From: Brevundimonas diminuta 470-4
GTDB lineage: Bacteria > Pseudomonadota > Alphaproteobacteria > Caulobacterales > Caulobacteraceae
Assembly: GCA_000318405.1 (NCBI GenBank)
Contig: KB291743.1
Coordinates: 1-35,457 of the forward strand
Direction: 5' to 3'
Length of the DNA: 35,457 bases
Below, piece by piece: positions 26,703-35,429 of the stretch. A program made the translations under genes and the position numbers. Under the pieces are notes generated by a model. The model was given only the letters and a program-made list of their open reading frames with translations, did no database searches and was not told where the DNA came from. How positions within the stretch are numbered: position 1 is the stretch's first letter; the number at the start of each line of letters is the position of its first letter.

Positions 26703-27158
26703 ATGATCACCGCCGCCCTGATGATGCTTCAACTGTCCGCCGCTTCGGCCGAGACCGCGCCGGTCGAGCGCACGCTTGACGCCATGCACGCCGCCGCCTC
26801 GGTCGCGGACGGCGAGGCCTATTTCGCGACCTTCACGCCGGACGCCCGCTTCATCGGCACCGACGCGGGCGAGCGGTGGAGCCTGCCGGAGTTCCGCGCC
26901 TACGCTACGCCCTACTTCTCGCAAGGGCGCGGCTGGACCTATCGGCCGACGGCGCGGACCGTGACCATCGCTGCCATCGACTGCCGCTGCGTCGCCTGGT
27001 TCGACGAGGTGCTGGATAATGACGCCTATGGGACCACGCGCGGCTCGGGCGTGCTGCGCCTGACCGACGACGGCTGGAAGATCGAGCAGTATGTCCTCAG
27101 CTTCGCCGTGCCGAACGACAAGGCGCGCGCCGTCGTCGACGCCATCAAGGCCGACTGA
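26703..27158 (+). CDS. NTF2-like (SnoaL-type) secreted protein
   Basis: A 151-residue protein with a short N-terminal signal-like segment (MITAALMMLQLSAASAE, possible cut near 17) followed by an NTF2-fold domain: a helix with ERTLDAMHAAASVADGEAYF, FTPDARFIGTD, a W-rich middle, and the C-terminal strand DDGWKIEQYVLSF. This fold binds small molecules and can be enzymatic, but no specific activity can be read. The box ACTAGAAC (26689-26696) lies 6 bases before the ATG and resembles the -10 element described for Caulobacter housekeeping promoters, which would make the mRNA nearly leaderless. The stop overlaps the recO ATG (TGATG). Confidence 0.85.
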   Translation: MITAALMMLQLSAASAETAPVERTLDAMHAAASVADGEAYFATFTPDARFIGTDAGERWSLPEFRAYATPYFSQGRGWTYRPTARTVTIAAIDCRCVAWFDEVLDNDAYGTTRGSGVLRLTDDGWKIEQYVLSFAVPNDKARAVVDAIKAD

Positions 27159-27889
27159 TGGAGGTTCAGGACGACGCCTTCGTGCTGTCGGCGCGGGCGC
27201 ATGGCGATACGGGGGCGGTGGTCGATCTGCTGACCGAGCATCATGGCCGTCGCGCCGCCTATGTCGCGGGCGGGGCGTCGCGTCGTATGCGGCCCTTTCT
27301 TCAGCCGGGCGCGCGGGTCGTGGCCGATCTGCGGTCGCGGACCTCAGATCAGCTGGGCTCGGCGCGGCTGGAGCCGGTGGGCGAAGGCCCAGCCGCTCTG
27401 TTCGACGACCCGCTGGCCCTGACCGGGTTGAGCGCCGCCGCAGCGGTGGCGCAGGGCGCTCTGCCAGAGCGGGAGCCGCACCCCGGCGCCTTCTATGCCT
27501 TCGAGGCGCTGATGGGCGCCTTCGCCGTGCCCGAGGTCTGGCCCGCCATCTTCGTGCGGTTCGAGGCCGGGTTATTGGAGGATCTGGGCTTTGGCCTCGA
27601 CCTGTCGCGATGCGCCTCCACGGGGTCGATGGACGATCTGGTCTGGGTCAGCCCCCGCACCGGACGCGCCGTCAGCCGGGAGGCGGGCGCGCCCTATGCC
27701 GACAAGCTGCTGACGCTGCCGCCCTTCATGCTGGGCGCGCAGGCCGGGCTGGGCGAAGGGGACGTGAAGGCGGGGCTGGAGCTGACGGGCCACTTCCTTG
27801 AGCAGTTCGTCTTCCACGCCCTGAACCGGCCCCTGCCGCCCGCGCGGGTGTGGATGATCGACAAGCTGGGCGAGGCGGGGCGGCTATAA
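27158..27889 (+). CDS. recO: DNA repair protein RecO
   Basis: A 243-residue recombination mediator that with RecR loads RecA onto SSB-coated DNA. The N-terminal OB-fold reads DDAFVLSARAHGDTGAVVDLLTEHHGR and continues YVAGGASRRMRPFLQPG; the helical C-terminal domain includes ALMGAFAVPEVWPAIFVRFE and LEDLGFGLDLSRCASTG. The usual zinc-binding Cys cluster is absent, as in many alphaproteobacterial RecO proteins. The ATG overlaps the stop of the NTF2-like gene, which implies coupled translation with an apparently unrelated protein. parC follows after a gene on the other strand. Confidence 0.94.
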   Translation: MEVQDDAFVLSARAHGDTGAVVDLLTEHHGRRAAYVAGGASRRMRPFLQPGARVVADLRSRTSDQLGSARLEPVGEGPAALFDDPLALTGLSAAAAVAQGALPEREPHPGAFYAFEALMGAFAVPEVWPAIFVRFEAGLLEDLGFGLDLSRCASTGSMDDLVWVSPRTGRAVSREAGAPYADKLLTLPPFMLGAQAGLGEGDVKAGLELTGHFLEQFVFHALNRPLPPARVWMIDKLGEAGRL

Positions 27890-27901
27890 CTGCCCCCACG
27901 G

Positions 27902-27914
27902 CCGCTCATCCCGG
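27902..27914. repeat. Fragment of the thiS-thiG inverted-repeat arm
   Basis: CCGCTCATCCCGG is identical to the first 13 bases of the left arm at 5908-5920 and lies in the 32-base convergent gap between recO and the nitronate monooxygenase. Beyond it the match breaks down, so it looks like a decayed copy. Confidence 0.5.
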
Positions 27915-27921
27915 TGGCGGG

Positions 27922-28989
27922 TTAGAGGCGGGTCAGCCCCGCAATCGCCTCGCGCGTTTCCCCTTCCAACATCGCGACCAGTTCGGCAGCAGGCAGGGTG
28001 CGGCTCAGCGGCGCGGCTTGACCGGCCCAGTGCGGGGCGTAGCCGTTGTCGCCCTTCGCCCTGGCCGCCGCGTTCAGCGCCTTGCCGAGGTCGTAGGCGT
28101 AAGGATAGGCGGCGATCTTCGCTTCATCGGCGCGGCGCATGAAGGCGTTCTCGATGCCGCGCGCCGGGCGGCCGGAGATGGCCGCGCTGACTCGCGTGCG
28201 CCCGGCCTCCGCCCCCGACAAGGCTGTCCGATAGGCCGCATCCGCCGCCGATTCCGGGCACGATGCGAAGGCTGTGCCCATCTGCGCCCCGGCGGCGCCC
28301 AGCGCCAGCGCCGCCGCGATGCCGGCGCCGTCCATGATCCCGCCCGCCGCGATGACCGGAACCGACAGATCGCGCGCCAGCAGGCGCGTCAGCGGCAGGG
28401 TCGCAAAGCGCGGATCGTCGGCAGGGTCGAAGACGCCGCGATGGCCGCCCGCCTCGACCCCCTGGGCGATCACCATGTCGAACCCGGCGGCGACGGCGGC
28501 GCGGCCTTCCTCGGGCGTGGTGGCGGATGCGATCAGGACGCAGCCCGCCGCCTTCAGCGCCGCCACCTGATCGGCGCGCGGCAGGCCGAAGTGGACGCTG
28601 ACCACGGCGGGCCTTTCCTCGACCAGAACGGCCAGCTTGGCGTCGTCGGTCAGGAAGCTCTGATAGATGTCGTTGAGCCGTTCGGGCGGGGCCGCGTCGA
28701 ACTCGCTGAAGATCGGACGCAGGCTGTCGATCCATGCTGCGTCACGCGCCGGATCCGCCGCGATCGGCGCATGGCAGAACAGATTGACGTTGAACGGCCG
28801 GTCGGTCAGCGCCTTGACCGCGCGGATGGCCTTGCGGCTTGCATCAGCGTCTATGGCCCCCAGGGCGATGGAGCCAAGCGCGCCTGCGTTCGACACGGCT
28901 GCGGCCAGTTCGGCGGTCGGGGTTCCGGCCATCGGCGCCTGGATCAAGGGGAAGGACAGGCCGAGGCGTTCAGTCAGGGCGGTCTTCAT
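27922..28989 (-). CDS. Nitronate monooxygenase family flavoprotein
   Basis: A 355-residue FMN-dependent (beta/alpha)8-barrel of the NMO/2-nitropropane dioxygenase family, which oxidises toxic alkyl nitronates such as propionate 3-nitronate. Landmarks are PLIQAPMAGTPTAELAAAVS near the start, FNVNLFCHAP, the QGVEAGGHRG motif with the catalytic-type His, VPVIAAGGIMDG and LALGAAGAQMGTAF for FMN phosphate binding. I chose the ATG at 28989, which has a strong GGAG site 7 bases upstream; an upstream in-frame extension is not conserved. It stands alone on the minus strand between recO and parC. Confidence 0.92.
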   Translation of the reverse strand: MKTALTERLGLSFPLIQAPMAGTPTAELAAAVSNAGALGSIALGAIDADASRKAIRAVKALTDRPFNVNLFCHAPIAADPARDAAWIDSLRPIFSEFDAAPPERLNDIYQSFLTDDAKLAVLVEERPAVVSVHFGLPRADQVAALKAAGCVLIASATTPEEGRAAVAAGFDMVIAQGVEAGGHRGVFDPADDPRFATLPLTRLLARDLSVPVIAAGGIMDGAGIAAALALGAAGAQMGTAFASCPESAADAAYRTALSGAEAGRTRVSAAISGRPARGIENAFMRRADEAKIAAYPYAYDLGKALNAAARAKGDNGYAPHWAGQAAPLSRTLPAAELVAMLEGETREAIAGLTRL

Positions 28990-29092
28990 CGGGGCTCCTT
29001 CGCGCGTTTCTGCACAGATAGGCGCTGACAATCCCGGCGTCATGCCCCGGCTGCGCTAGACTTTCCTCGTCCGATCATTGATTCGAAGTCGT

Positions 29093-31309
29093 ATGACCAT
29101 CCACACCCCGACGCCGGACGGCGGCCGCATCGTTGAAGAGCCGATGGGCGAGGCGCTGTCGCGCCGCTATCTGGCCTACGCCCTGTCGACCATCACCAAC
29201 CGCGCGCTGCCCGACGTGCGCGACGGCTTCAAGCCCGTGCACCGGCGCATCATGTACGCCATGCATCAGATGCGGCTGAACCCGCAGGCGGCGGCGCGCA
29301 AATGCGCCAAGGTCGTCGGCGAGGTCATGGGCGGCTATCACCCGCACGGCGACGCCTCGATCTATGAAGCCCTGGTCCGTCTGGCTCAGGACTTCGCCCA
29401 GCGTTATCCGCTGGTGGACGGGCAGGGGAACTTCGGCAACATCGACGGCGATAGCGCGGCGGCCATGCGCTATACCGAGTGCAAGCTGACGCCCGCCGCC
29501 GTCCTGCTGCTGGAGGGCATCGATCAGGATGCGGTCGATTTCCGCCCCACCTATGACGATCAGGACGAAGAGCCGGTGGTCCTGCCGGCGGGCTTCCCCA
29601 ACCTGCTGGCCAACGGATCGTCGGGCATCGCCGTGGGCATGGCGACCTCTATCCCGCCGCATAACGTCGGCGAACTGATCGACGCCTGCCACCTGCTGCT
29701 GGAACAGCCGGACGCCACGACCGAAGACCTGGTCAAGATCGTCCCCGGGCCGGACTTCCCGACCGGCGGCGTGTCGGTCGAGGGCCACGCGTCCATGCTG
29801 GACGCCTATGAGACGGGCCGGGGCGGTGTGCGCCTGCGCGCCGCCTGGGACACCGAGGATCTGGGCCGGGGCGTCTGGCGCATCGTCGTCACCGAAATCC
29901 CGTATCAGGTGCAGAAGTCCAAGCTGATCGAACAGCTGGCCGACCTGATCGAGAACAAGAAGGCGCCGCTGCTGGCCGACGTGCGCGACGAGTCGGCCGA
30001 GGACATCCGGCTGATCCTGGAACCGAAGTCCCGGACGGTAGAGCCTGAAGTCCTTATGGAAAGCCTGTTCAAGCTTTCCGATCTGGAGACGCGCTTCCCC
30101 ATCAACATGAACGTGCTGGACGCCACCGGCACGCCGCGCGTCATGGGACTGAAGGACTGTCTGCGGGCCTTCCTGGATCACCGCCGCGTGGTGCTGAACC
30201 GCCGCAGCCAGTGGCGCATCGCCCGCGTCGAGAAGCGCCTGCACCTGTTGGAAGGCCTGCGCATCGTCTTCCTGAACCTGGACGAGGTCATCCGCATCGT
30301 CCGCGAGGAAGAGCAGCCCAAGGCGGCCCTGATCGCGACCTTCGGGCTAAGCGAGCTTCAGGCCGACTTCATCCTCGACACCCGGCTGCGTCAGCTGGCC
30401 CGTCTCGAAGAGATGACGATCGAGAAGGAATTCAAGGAGCTGTCGGAAGAACTTGCAGCGTTGCAGGCGCTGACGTCCTCCGAGGCTAAGCAGTGGAAGG
30501 CCATCGGCAAGGAGCTGGAGGCCGTGCGTAAGGCGCTGATCTCGCCACGCCGCACCGTGATCGGCGAGGCGGTTGACGCCTCGGCCTTCGTCGCGCCGGA
30601 AGCCTTCATCCCGCGCGAGGCGATCACCGTCATCCTGTCGGATCGCGGCTGGATCCGCGCCGCCAAGGGCAAGGTCGACGACCCCTCCGAGCTGAAGTTC
30701 AAGGAAGGCGACAAGCTGGGTTTTCTGATCCCCGCCTTTACGACGGACAAGCTGCTGATCGGCGCCTCGGACGGCCGCATCTTCACTATCGGCGCCGACA
30801 AGCTGGCCTCGGGGCGCGGGCACGGCGAACCGTTGCGCCTGATGATCGACCTGGACGAGAAGGCCGACATCATCAACGTCGTGGCGCACGAGCCGGACGC
30901 CAAGCTGCTGATCGCGTCGAAAGCGGGCTATGGCTTCGTGGCGCCCGAGAACGATCTTCTGGCCCAGAAGCGCGGCGGCAAGCAGGTGCTGAACGGCGAG
31001 ATGCTGGCCATGCTGCGCGTGCCGTCGAACCCCCAGGCCGACCACGTCGCCGTCATCGGCGAGAACATCAAGACGCTGGTCTTCACCCTGGCCGAATTGC
31101 CCGAAATGGGCCGGGGCAAGGGCGTGAAGCTGCAGAATTACAAGCAGGGCGGCCTGGCCGATGTGACGGTGTTCAACGCCGAAGCCGGGCCTGAATGGGT
31201 TGATGGCGGCGGCCGCCGCCGCAACTGGCCCGACTGGAAGGACTGGCTGGGCAAGCGCGCGGGCGCCGGACGCCAGGGGCCGCGCGGGCTGAGGAAGTTT
31301 CGCGCCTGA
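29093..31309 (+). CDS. parC: DNA topoisomerase IV subunit A
   Basis: A 738-residue topoisomerase IV subunit that breaks and rejoins DNA to unlink daughter chromosomes. The N-terminal [22 protein letters not shown], the [14 protein letters not shown] helix (83-96) and the DNA-attaching Tyr127 in AMRYTECK are present; the C-terminal part carries beta-pinwheel-like blades and ends in a basic tail. ParC rather than GyrA is indicated by length and the short pinwheel. At the position equivalent to GyrA Ser83 it has Ala88, discussed in the findings. The ATG at 29093 has GAAG upstream; a TTG at 29078 is an alternative. Confidence 0.95.
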   Translation: MTIHTPTPDGGRIVEEPMGEALSRRYLAYALSTITNRALPDVRDGFKPVHRRIMYAMHQMRLNPQAAARKCAKVVGEVMGGYHPHGDASIYEALVRLAQDFAQRYPLVDGQGNFGNIDGDSAAAMRYTECKLTPAAVLLLEGIDQDAVDFRPTYDDQDEEPVVLPAGFPNLLANGSSGIAVGMATSIPPHNVGELIDACHLLLEQPDATTEDLVKIVPGPDFPTGGVSVEGHASMLDAYETGRGGVRLRAAWDTEDLGRGVWRIVVTEIPYQVQKSKLIEQLADLIENKKAPLLADVRDESAEDIRLILEPKSRTVEPEVLMESLFKLSDLETRFPINMNVLDATGTPRVMGLKDCLRAFLDHRRVVLNRRSQWRIARVEKRLHLLEGLRIVFLNLDEVIRIVREEEQPKAALIATFGLSELQADFILDTRLRQLARLEEMTIEKEFKELSEELAALQALTSSEAKQWKAIGKELEAVRKALISPRRTVIGEAVDASAFVAPEAFIPREAITVILSDRGWIRAAKGKVDDPSELKFKEGDKLGFLIPAFTTDKLLIGASDGRIFTIGADKLASGRGHGEPLRLMIDLDEKADIINVVAHEPDAKLLIASKAGYGFVAPENDLLAQKRGGKQVLNGEMLAMLRVPSNPQADHVAVIGENIKTLVFTLAELPEMGRGKGVKLQNYKQGGLADVTVFNAEAGPEWVDGGGRRRNWPDWKDWLGKRAGAGRQGPRGLRKFRA

Positions 31310-31340
31310 CGCGGCGAACCTGTCGCGATTGTCATTAGGA

Positions 31341-31359
31341 GGGGAGCCATCGGCTCCCC
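31341..31359 (+). terminator. Hairpin after parC, possible terminator
   Basis: GGGGAGCC and GGCTCCCC form a perfect 8-bp stem around the 3-base loop ATC, 31 bases after the parC stop. The following bases (ATATTCACG) are only moderately T-rich, so termination may be partial or Rho-assisted. It separates parC from lemA. Confidence 0.55.
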
Positions 31360-31391
31360 ATATTCACGCCTGATATTTCGGAGGAGGCTCA

Positions 31392-31961
31392 ATGATCACC
31401 CTGATCATCATCGGCGTCATCGTCGCCATTCTGCTGCTCGTTGTGGTCGGCGCCTACAACCGGCTGGTGAAGCTGGATCAGACGGCGAACCAGTCGTTCG
31501 CCGACATCGATGTGCAGCTGAAGCAGCGTCAGGACCTGATCCCCAACCTGGTCGAGACGGTGAAGGGCTACGCCACGCATGAGCGCGGCACCCTGGACGC
31601 CGTGACCCAGGCGCGCGCCGCCGCTGCGGGCGCTCGGACGGTCGATGAGAAGGTGCAGGCCGAGAACATGCTGACGGCGACGCTGGGCCGCCTGTTCGCC
31701 GTGTCCGAGGCCTATCCCGACCTGAAGGCCAACACCAACTTCCAGCAGTTGCAGATGGACCTGTCGGACATCGAGAACAAGCTGGCCGCCGCGCGCCGCT
31801 TCTTCAACAACGCGGTCAGCGAGTTCAACGCCGTGCGTCGCCAGTTCCCGACGGTCCTGTTCGCCGGGATGTTCGGCTTCGGCGCCGACAAGCCTTTCTT
31901 CGACGTGGGCGAGAGCGAGCGCGCCGGTCTGAACGCCGCGCCGCCGACGGTGAAGTTCTAA
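31392..31961 (+). CDS. lemA: LemA family membrane protein
   Basis: A 189-residue protein with one N-terminal membrane helix (about 2-21) and a helical-bundle domain. Conserved family features are YNRLVKLDQTANQSFADIDVQLKQR, the signature RQDLIPNLVETVKGYA, and ENKLAAARRFFNNAVSEFN. LemA proteins are of uncertain function and often pair with HtpX-like proteases, as here (next gene 6 bases downstream). It has the strongest ribosome site in the window (GGAGGAGG, 5 bases before ATG), suggesting high expression. Confidence 0.95.
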   Translation: MITLIIIGVIVAILLLVVVGAYNRLVKLDQTANQSFADIDVQLKQRQDLIPNLVETVKGYATHERGTLDAVTQARAAAAGARTVDEKVQAENMLTATLGRLFAVSEAYPDLKANTNFQQLQMDLSDIENKLAAARRFFNNAVSEFNAVRRQFPTVLFAGMFGFGADKPFFDVGESERAGLNAAPPTVKF

Positions 31962-31967
31962 ACCCCA

Positions 31968-32996
31968 ATGGCGGTTTTCGGTCAGGCCGTCGGCCTCAAG
32001 ACCCACATCTGGCGGAACAACGCCCGGTCAGCGATCCTGCTGGCCGGGTTCCCGGTGCTGCTGGTCGGCATATTGTTCGGGGTTCAGGTGCTGATGATGG
32101 GGTTCGGCCTGCTGCCCAACTCGGGCGGGGATCTGGGTCAGGACCTGGCGCTGGCGGCCTCCATGCTGGGGTGGACGGTACCCTTCGCCGCCATCGCCGC
32201 CGCGATCTGGTTCGTCATCGCCTACTTCGGCAACCAGATGATGATCGACGTCATGACCGGGGCGCGAAAGGTGGAGCGTCGGGTCGAGCCGGAACTCTAT
32301 AATCTGCTGGAGAACCTGGCGATCTCACGCGGGATGAAGACGCCCGCTTTGCGCATCATCGAGAGCCCGTCGTTGAACGCCTATGCGTCGGGCCTGCATG
32401 AGGGCAACTATAGCGTCACCGTCACGCGCGGCCTGATGCAGACCCTGAACCGGGACGAGATGGAGTGCGTCCTGGCGCACGAACTGACCCACGTCATCAA
32501 CAAGGACGTGCGGACCATGGTGATCGCCTCGATCTTTGCCGGCATCATCAGCGTGATCGCCGAACTGGTGTTCCGCAGCCTGTTCTACATGCGCGGGGGG
32601 CGCGGGCGGGACAACAAGAACGCCATGCCGCTGATCCTGATCGGCCTGGCCATCGGGGTGATCGGATTCGGTCTGGCCGCCGTTATCCGCATGACCCTGT
32701 CGCGGACACGCGAATATGTCGCCGACGCGGGGGCGGTGGAGCTGACCAAGAACCCGGATGCGATGATCTCGGCGCTGAGGAAGGTGTCGGGCCAGTCCAA
32801 GATCGAGGCGCCGGACGAACTGCGCGGCATGTTCCTGGACAACACGGCCGAGAAGACGGGCTTTTCGGGCCTGTTCGCGACCCACCCGCCGATTGAGAAG
32901 CGCATCGCCGCGCTGGTGCAGTTCGCCGGCGGCCGTGATGATGGGCCGTGGGGCGCCGCGCCGCAGGCGGCGGGTACGGCGGTGCCGACGACGTAA
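31968..32996 (+). CDS. Membrane-bound M48 metalloprotease (HtpX-like)
   Basis: A 342-residue integral-membrane protease. Two hydrophobic segments (about 22-45 and 65-88) precede the catalytic domain; the zinc site HELTH is at 171-175 and the third ligand Glu249 is in REYVADAGAVEL. Two more hydrophobic segments (about 180-200 and 218-240) lie between them, as in HtpX. The C-terminal THPPIEKRI motif is typical. It should degrade misfolded membrane proteins on the cytoplasmic side. It follows lemA by 6 bases, a known pairing. It converges with bpt. Confidence 0.94.
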   Translation: MAVFGQAVGLKTHIWRNNARSAILLAGFPVLLVGILFGVQVLMMGFGLLPNSGGDLGQDLALAASMLGWTVPFAAIAAAIWFVIAYFGNQMMIDVMTGARKVERRVEPELYNLLENLAISRGMKTPALRIIESPSLNAYASGLHEGNYSVTVTRGLMQTLNRDEMECVLAHELTHVINKDVRTMVIASIFAGIISVIAELVFRSLFYMRGGRGRDNKNAMPLILIGLAIGVIGFGLAAVIRMTLSRTREYVADAGAVELTKNPDAMISALRKVSGQSKIEAPDELRGMFLDNTAEKTGFSGLFATHPPIEKRIAALVQFAGGRDDGPWGAAPQAAGTAVPTT

Positions 32997-33003
32997 TTCT
33001 GTC

Positions 33004-33018
33004 TCTCCTTGTGGGAGA
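33004..33018. terminator. Small hairpin in protease/bpt convergent gap
   Basis: TCTCC and GGAGA pair around a 5-base loop in the 28-base gap between two convergent stops. It resembles a reduced form of the hairpins in the longer repeats. Too short to be a confident terminator. Confidence 0.25.
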
Positions 33019-33024
33019 AGGGCC

Positions 33025-33756
33025 TTACAGCCGTTCCCAGCCCCAGGGGCGCAGCGCCTCCAGAGGCCGGAACTCGGCCTTGTAGTCCATCTTGGGCGAG
33101 CCCTGGACCCAGTAGCCGAGGTAGACGTAGGGCAGCCCCACCGTCCCGGCCTGTTGCAGGTGGTCCAGGATGGCGAAGCGGCCCAGACTGCGGCGCTCCA
33201 TATCCGGGTCGAAGAAGCTGTAGACCATCGACAGCCCGTCATGCAGCAGATCGGTCAGGCAGACGCCGACCAGACGGCCGGGCCCGCCGTCTTCGCTGGG
33301 CAGGCGGTACTCGATCAGATGGGTGCGAACAGCGGTGTCCTCGACCATGGAGACATAGTCGGACCAGCCCATGTCGCTCATCCCCCCGCCGGGGTGGCGG
33401 GCGTTCAGATAGCGTTGCAGCAGGTCGAACTGCTCCATCGTCGCCTCGGCCTCGACCAGGTCGCGCGACAGGTCGGCGTTGCGGGCCAGGATGCGGCGGC
33501 GCGAGCGCGAGAGTTCGAAATCCGCCACCGGAATCCGCACCGAGACGCAGGCGATGCAGGCCTCGCACGCCGGGCGGTAGGCGATGTTCTGGCTGCGGCG
33601 GAACCCGGCCTGGGTCAGGGCGTCGTTGACGTCGGCGCCGTCGCTGAACGGCAGGTTGGCGAAGACCTTCCGCTCGAACTTGCCCGGCAGGTAAGGGCAG
33701 GGGGCGCTGGCCGTCATGAAGAAGCGGAGCTGGCGCGAGAAGAAGTGCTGGGTCAC
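33025..33756 (-). CDS. bpt: Aspartate/glutamate leucyltransferase (Bpt, arginyltransferase family)
   Basis: A 243-residue aminoacyl-tRNA protein transferase of the ATE/Bpt family. Bacterial Bpt attaches Leu to N-terminal Asp or Glu, feeding ClpS/ClpAP degradation. The Cys-rich N-terminal motifs are present: APCPYLP (Cys20) and YRPACEACIACVSVRIP (Cys64, 67, 70), and the catalytic core includes SFFDPDMERRSLGRFAI and YVYLGYWVQGSPKMDYK. The GTG start fits family length. Together with aat at 1994-2701 it gives the window both known bacterial N-degron transferases. Confidence 0.95.
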   Translation of the reverse strand: MTQHFFSRQLRFFMTASAPCPYLPGKFERKVFANLPFSDGADVNDALTQAGFRRSQNIAYRPACEACIACVSVRIPVADFELSRSRRRILARNADLSRDLVEAEATMEQFDLLQRYLNARHPGGGMSDMGWSDYVSMVEDTAVRTHLIEYRLPSEDGGPGRLVGVCLTDLLHDGLSMVYSFFDPDMERRSLGRFAILDHLQQAGTVGLPYVYLGYWVQGSPKMDYKAEFRPLEALRPWGWERL

Positions 33757-33889
33757 GGCTGTCGCTCCGTGACGGTGTCAGCGCCCGCACAGGGGCTGGA
33801 TGGGTACGCGCGGCTCATGTCTTGATTTGGCGCGCAACCAGCCGATTTCGCAAGCCTTCTTCGCGCAGCGGCCGTATCGCCGCGCTTCC

Positions 33890-34792
33890 TCACAGGCTGG
33901 TGTCGGTCGGCAGGACCGGCGCCTCACGCAGCAGGACGATGGCGATGCGGCGGTTGCCCGCCAGCGACGGGTCGTCCGGATACAGCGGATCGGACCCCGC
34001 CTTGCCCGCGACGGAATAGACCCGGTCGGCGTTCACGCCCGCGCCTTGCAGCGTCAGGCGCGAGGCGTCGGCCCGGGCCGAGGACAGGGGCCAGTCGCCG
34101 GGGCTGCTGGCGCGGCTGGAGCCGGCGACGGCGCTGGTGTGGCCCGTGATGGAGATGCGATTGGGCAGCTGGTTGATGACCCTGGCCACGGCGCGCAGCA
34201 GCAACTGGGCGCGCGGATTGGGGCGCGATGAGCCGTTCTCGAACATCGAGCGGCCTTCCTGATCGACCAGCTGGATGCGCAGGCCTTCGGGCGTCTGATC
34301 GATGATCAGCTGTTTCGACAGTTCGGCCAGTTCCGGCATGGACTGCATGGCCTGACGTAGGGATTCGGCGGCGCTGGCGAAGTCGGCGGCCTCGCGCCGG
34401 GCGATCTCGGCGCGCAGGGCGGCCTCGCTGGCCGAGGCCAGATTGGAGTTCTGGCCCGCGTCCTGCGGCGCGTCGGGCGCGGCCGGGGCCAATTGTTCGA
34501 TCACGGCGTTGGAGCCGGCGCCCTTGGCCCCTTCGGAATCGCCCAGCGACGTGCCGCCCAGAATGCCGCCCGAGCCCGAGGTCGAGGCGGACACGTTGGC
34601 CGGGGCGAAGTATTCGGCGATGCCGCGCTTCTGTTCCGGGTCGGTCGTGTTGATCAGCCACATCAGCAGGAAGAAGGCCATCATGGCGGTGACGAAGTCG
34701 GCGTAGGCCACCTTCCACGCGCCGCCATGGTGCCCGCCGCCGGAAACCTTTTTCACCTTCTTGATCAGGATCGGGCGATCGTTCAGCGCCAT
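33890..34792 (-). CDS. motB: Flagellar motor stator protein MotB
   Basis: A 300-residue stator subunit. It has a basic cytoplasmic start (RPILIKKVKKV, HHGGAWKVAYADF), a single membrane helix (about 29-47) with the proton-binding Asp32, a Gly/Ser/Ala-rich linker (about 60-110), and a C-terminal OmpA-like peptidoglycan-binding domain (about 165-290: ISITGHTSAVAG, LSSARADASRLTLQGAGV, AGNRRIAIVL). The key Asp and OmpA motifs are intact. No motA is next to it in this window, as in some Caulobacterales where the two are unlinked. The start lies 125 bases from the divergent flavin reductase gene. Confidence 0.94.
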   Translation of the reverse strand: MALNDRPILIKKVKKVSGGGHHGGAWKVAYADFVTAMMAFFLLMWLINTTDPEQKRGIAEYFAPANVSASTSGSGGILGGTSLGDSEGAKGAGSNAVIEQLAPAAPDAPQDAGQNSNLASASEAALRAEIARREAADFASAAESLRQAMQSMPELAELSKQLIIDQTPEGLRIQLVDQEGRSMFENGSSRPNPRAQLLLRAVARVINQLPNRISITGHTSAVAGSSRASSPGDWPLSSARADASRLTLQGAGVNADRVYSVAGKAGSDPLYPDDPSLAGNRRIAIVLLREAPVLPTDTSL

Positions 34793-34917
34793 GGGCGGGT
34801 CCGTCTTAACCGTGTTCGTTCGCCTTACATCCCATGCTGGGCTTAAGAAGCGGTTGCAGAGCGATGCGGCGCCCGTGCGCCCTTGCCGAGCCGCGCCGCA
34901 CGGCCTAGCTGAGGGCC
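34793..34917. promoter_or_regulatory. Divergent promoter region of motB and flavin reductase
   Basis: These 125 bases hold a TTAACC half-site at about 34806-34811 on the plus strand, close to the motB start. TTAACC is the core of CtrA sites in Caulobacterales, and motB expression is under cell-cycle control there, but no second half-site with the right spacing is visible, so this is only suggestive. No other element is clear. Confidence 0.3.
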
Positions 34918-35424
34918 ATGTCCGACGCGTCCGCTTTTCCCGCCGCCGAATTCGATCCTCGCGCCTATCGCCGGGCGCTGGGCGGGTTTGCGACGGGGGT
35001 ATGCGTGGTCACGGCCCACACGGTCGACGGGCCGATGGGGATTACGGTGAACAGCTTCACCTCTGTCTCTTTGGACCCGCCGTTGGTGCTGTGGTGCATG
35101 GACATCAAGTCCGACCGTCACGACGCCTTCGCCGGGGCCGAGCGTTTCGCCGTTCATATGCTGCCGGTCGAAGACAAGGCCATGTCCGACCGCTTCGCCT
35201 GGGGCGTGTGCCGCCTGTCGGACGATGAGTTCGCGGTTGATGATCCCGAGCCGCCGCGCCTTCTGAACGCGGTGACGCGGCTGACTTGTCAGACGCACGA
35301 CCGTATCGTCATGGGCGACCATCTGGTCATCGTCGGCCGGGTCGAGGCGTTCGACACGCGGCCTGGCGACGCGCTGACCTATTTCCGAGGCAAGTACGGC
35401 AAGGCGGTCGATCCGACAGCGTGA
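34918..35424 (+). CDS. Flavin reductase-like domain protein
   Basis: A 168-residue FMN-binding split-barrel protein of the HpaC/flavin reductase family, which reduces FMN or FAD with NAD(P)H to supply a partner monooxygenase. The pattern FRRALG-type helix (YRRALGGFATGVCVVTA), PMGITVNSFTSVSLDPPLVLWCM and DHLVIVGRVEAF is characteristic. The GITVNSFTSVS loop binds flavin phosphate. A TGAGGG site precedes the ATG. No partner monooxygenase is next to it within the window, so its substrate system is unknown. Confidence 0.9.
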   Translation: MSDASAFPAAEFDPRAYRRALGGFATGVCVVTAHTVDGPMGITVNSFTSVSLDPPLVLWCMDIKSDRHDAFAGAERFAVHMLPVEDKAMSDRFAWGVCRLSDDEFAVDDPEPPRLLNAVTRLTCQTHDRIVMGDHLVIVGRVEAFDTRPGDALTYFRGKYGKAVDPTA

Positions 35425-35429
35425 CGCCT

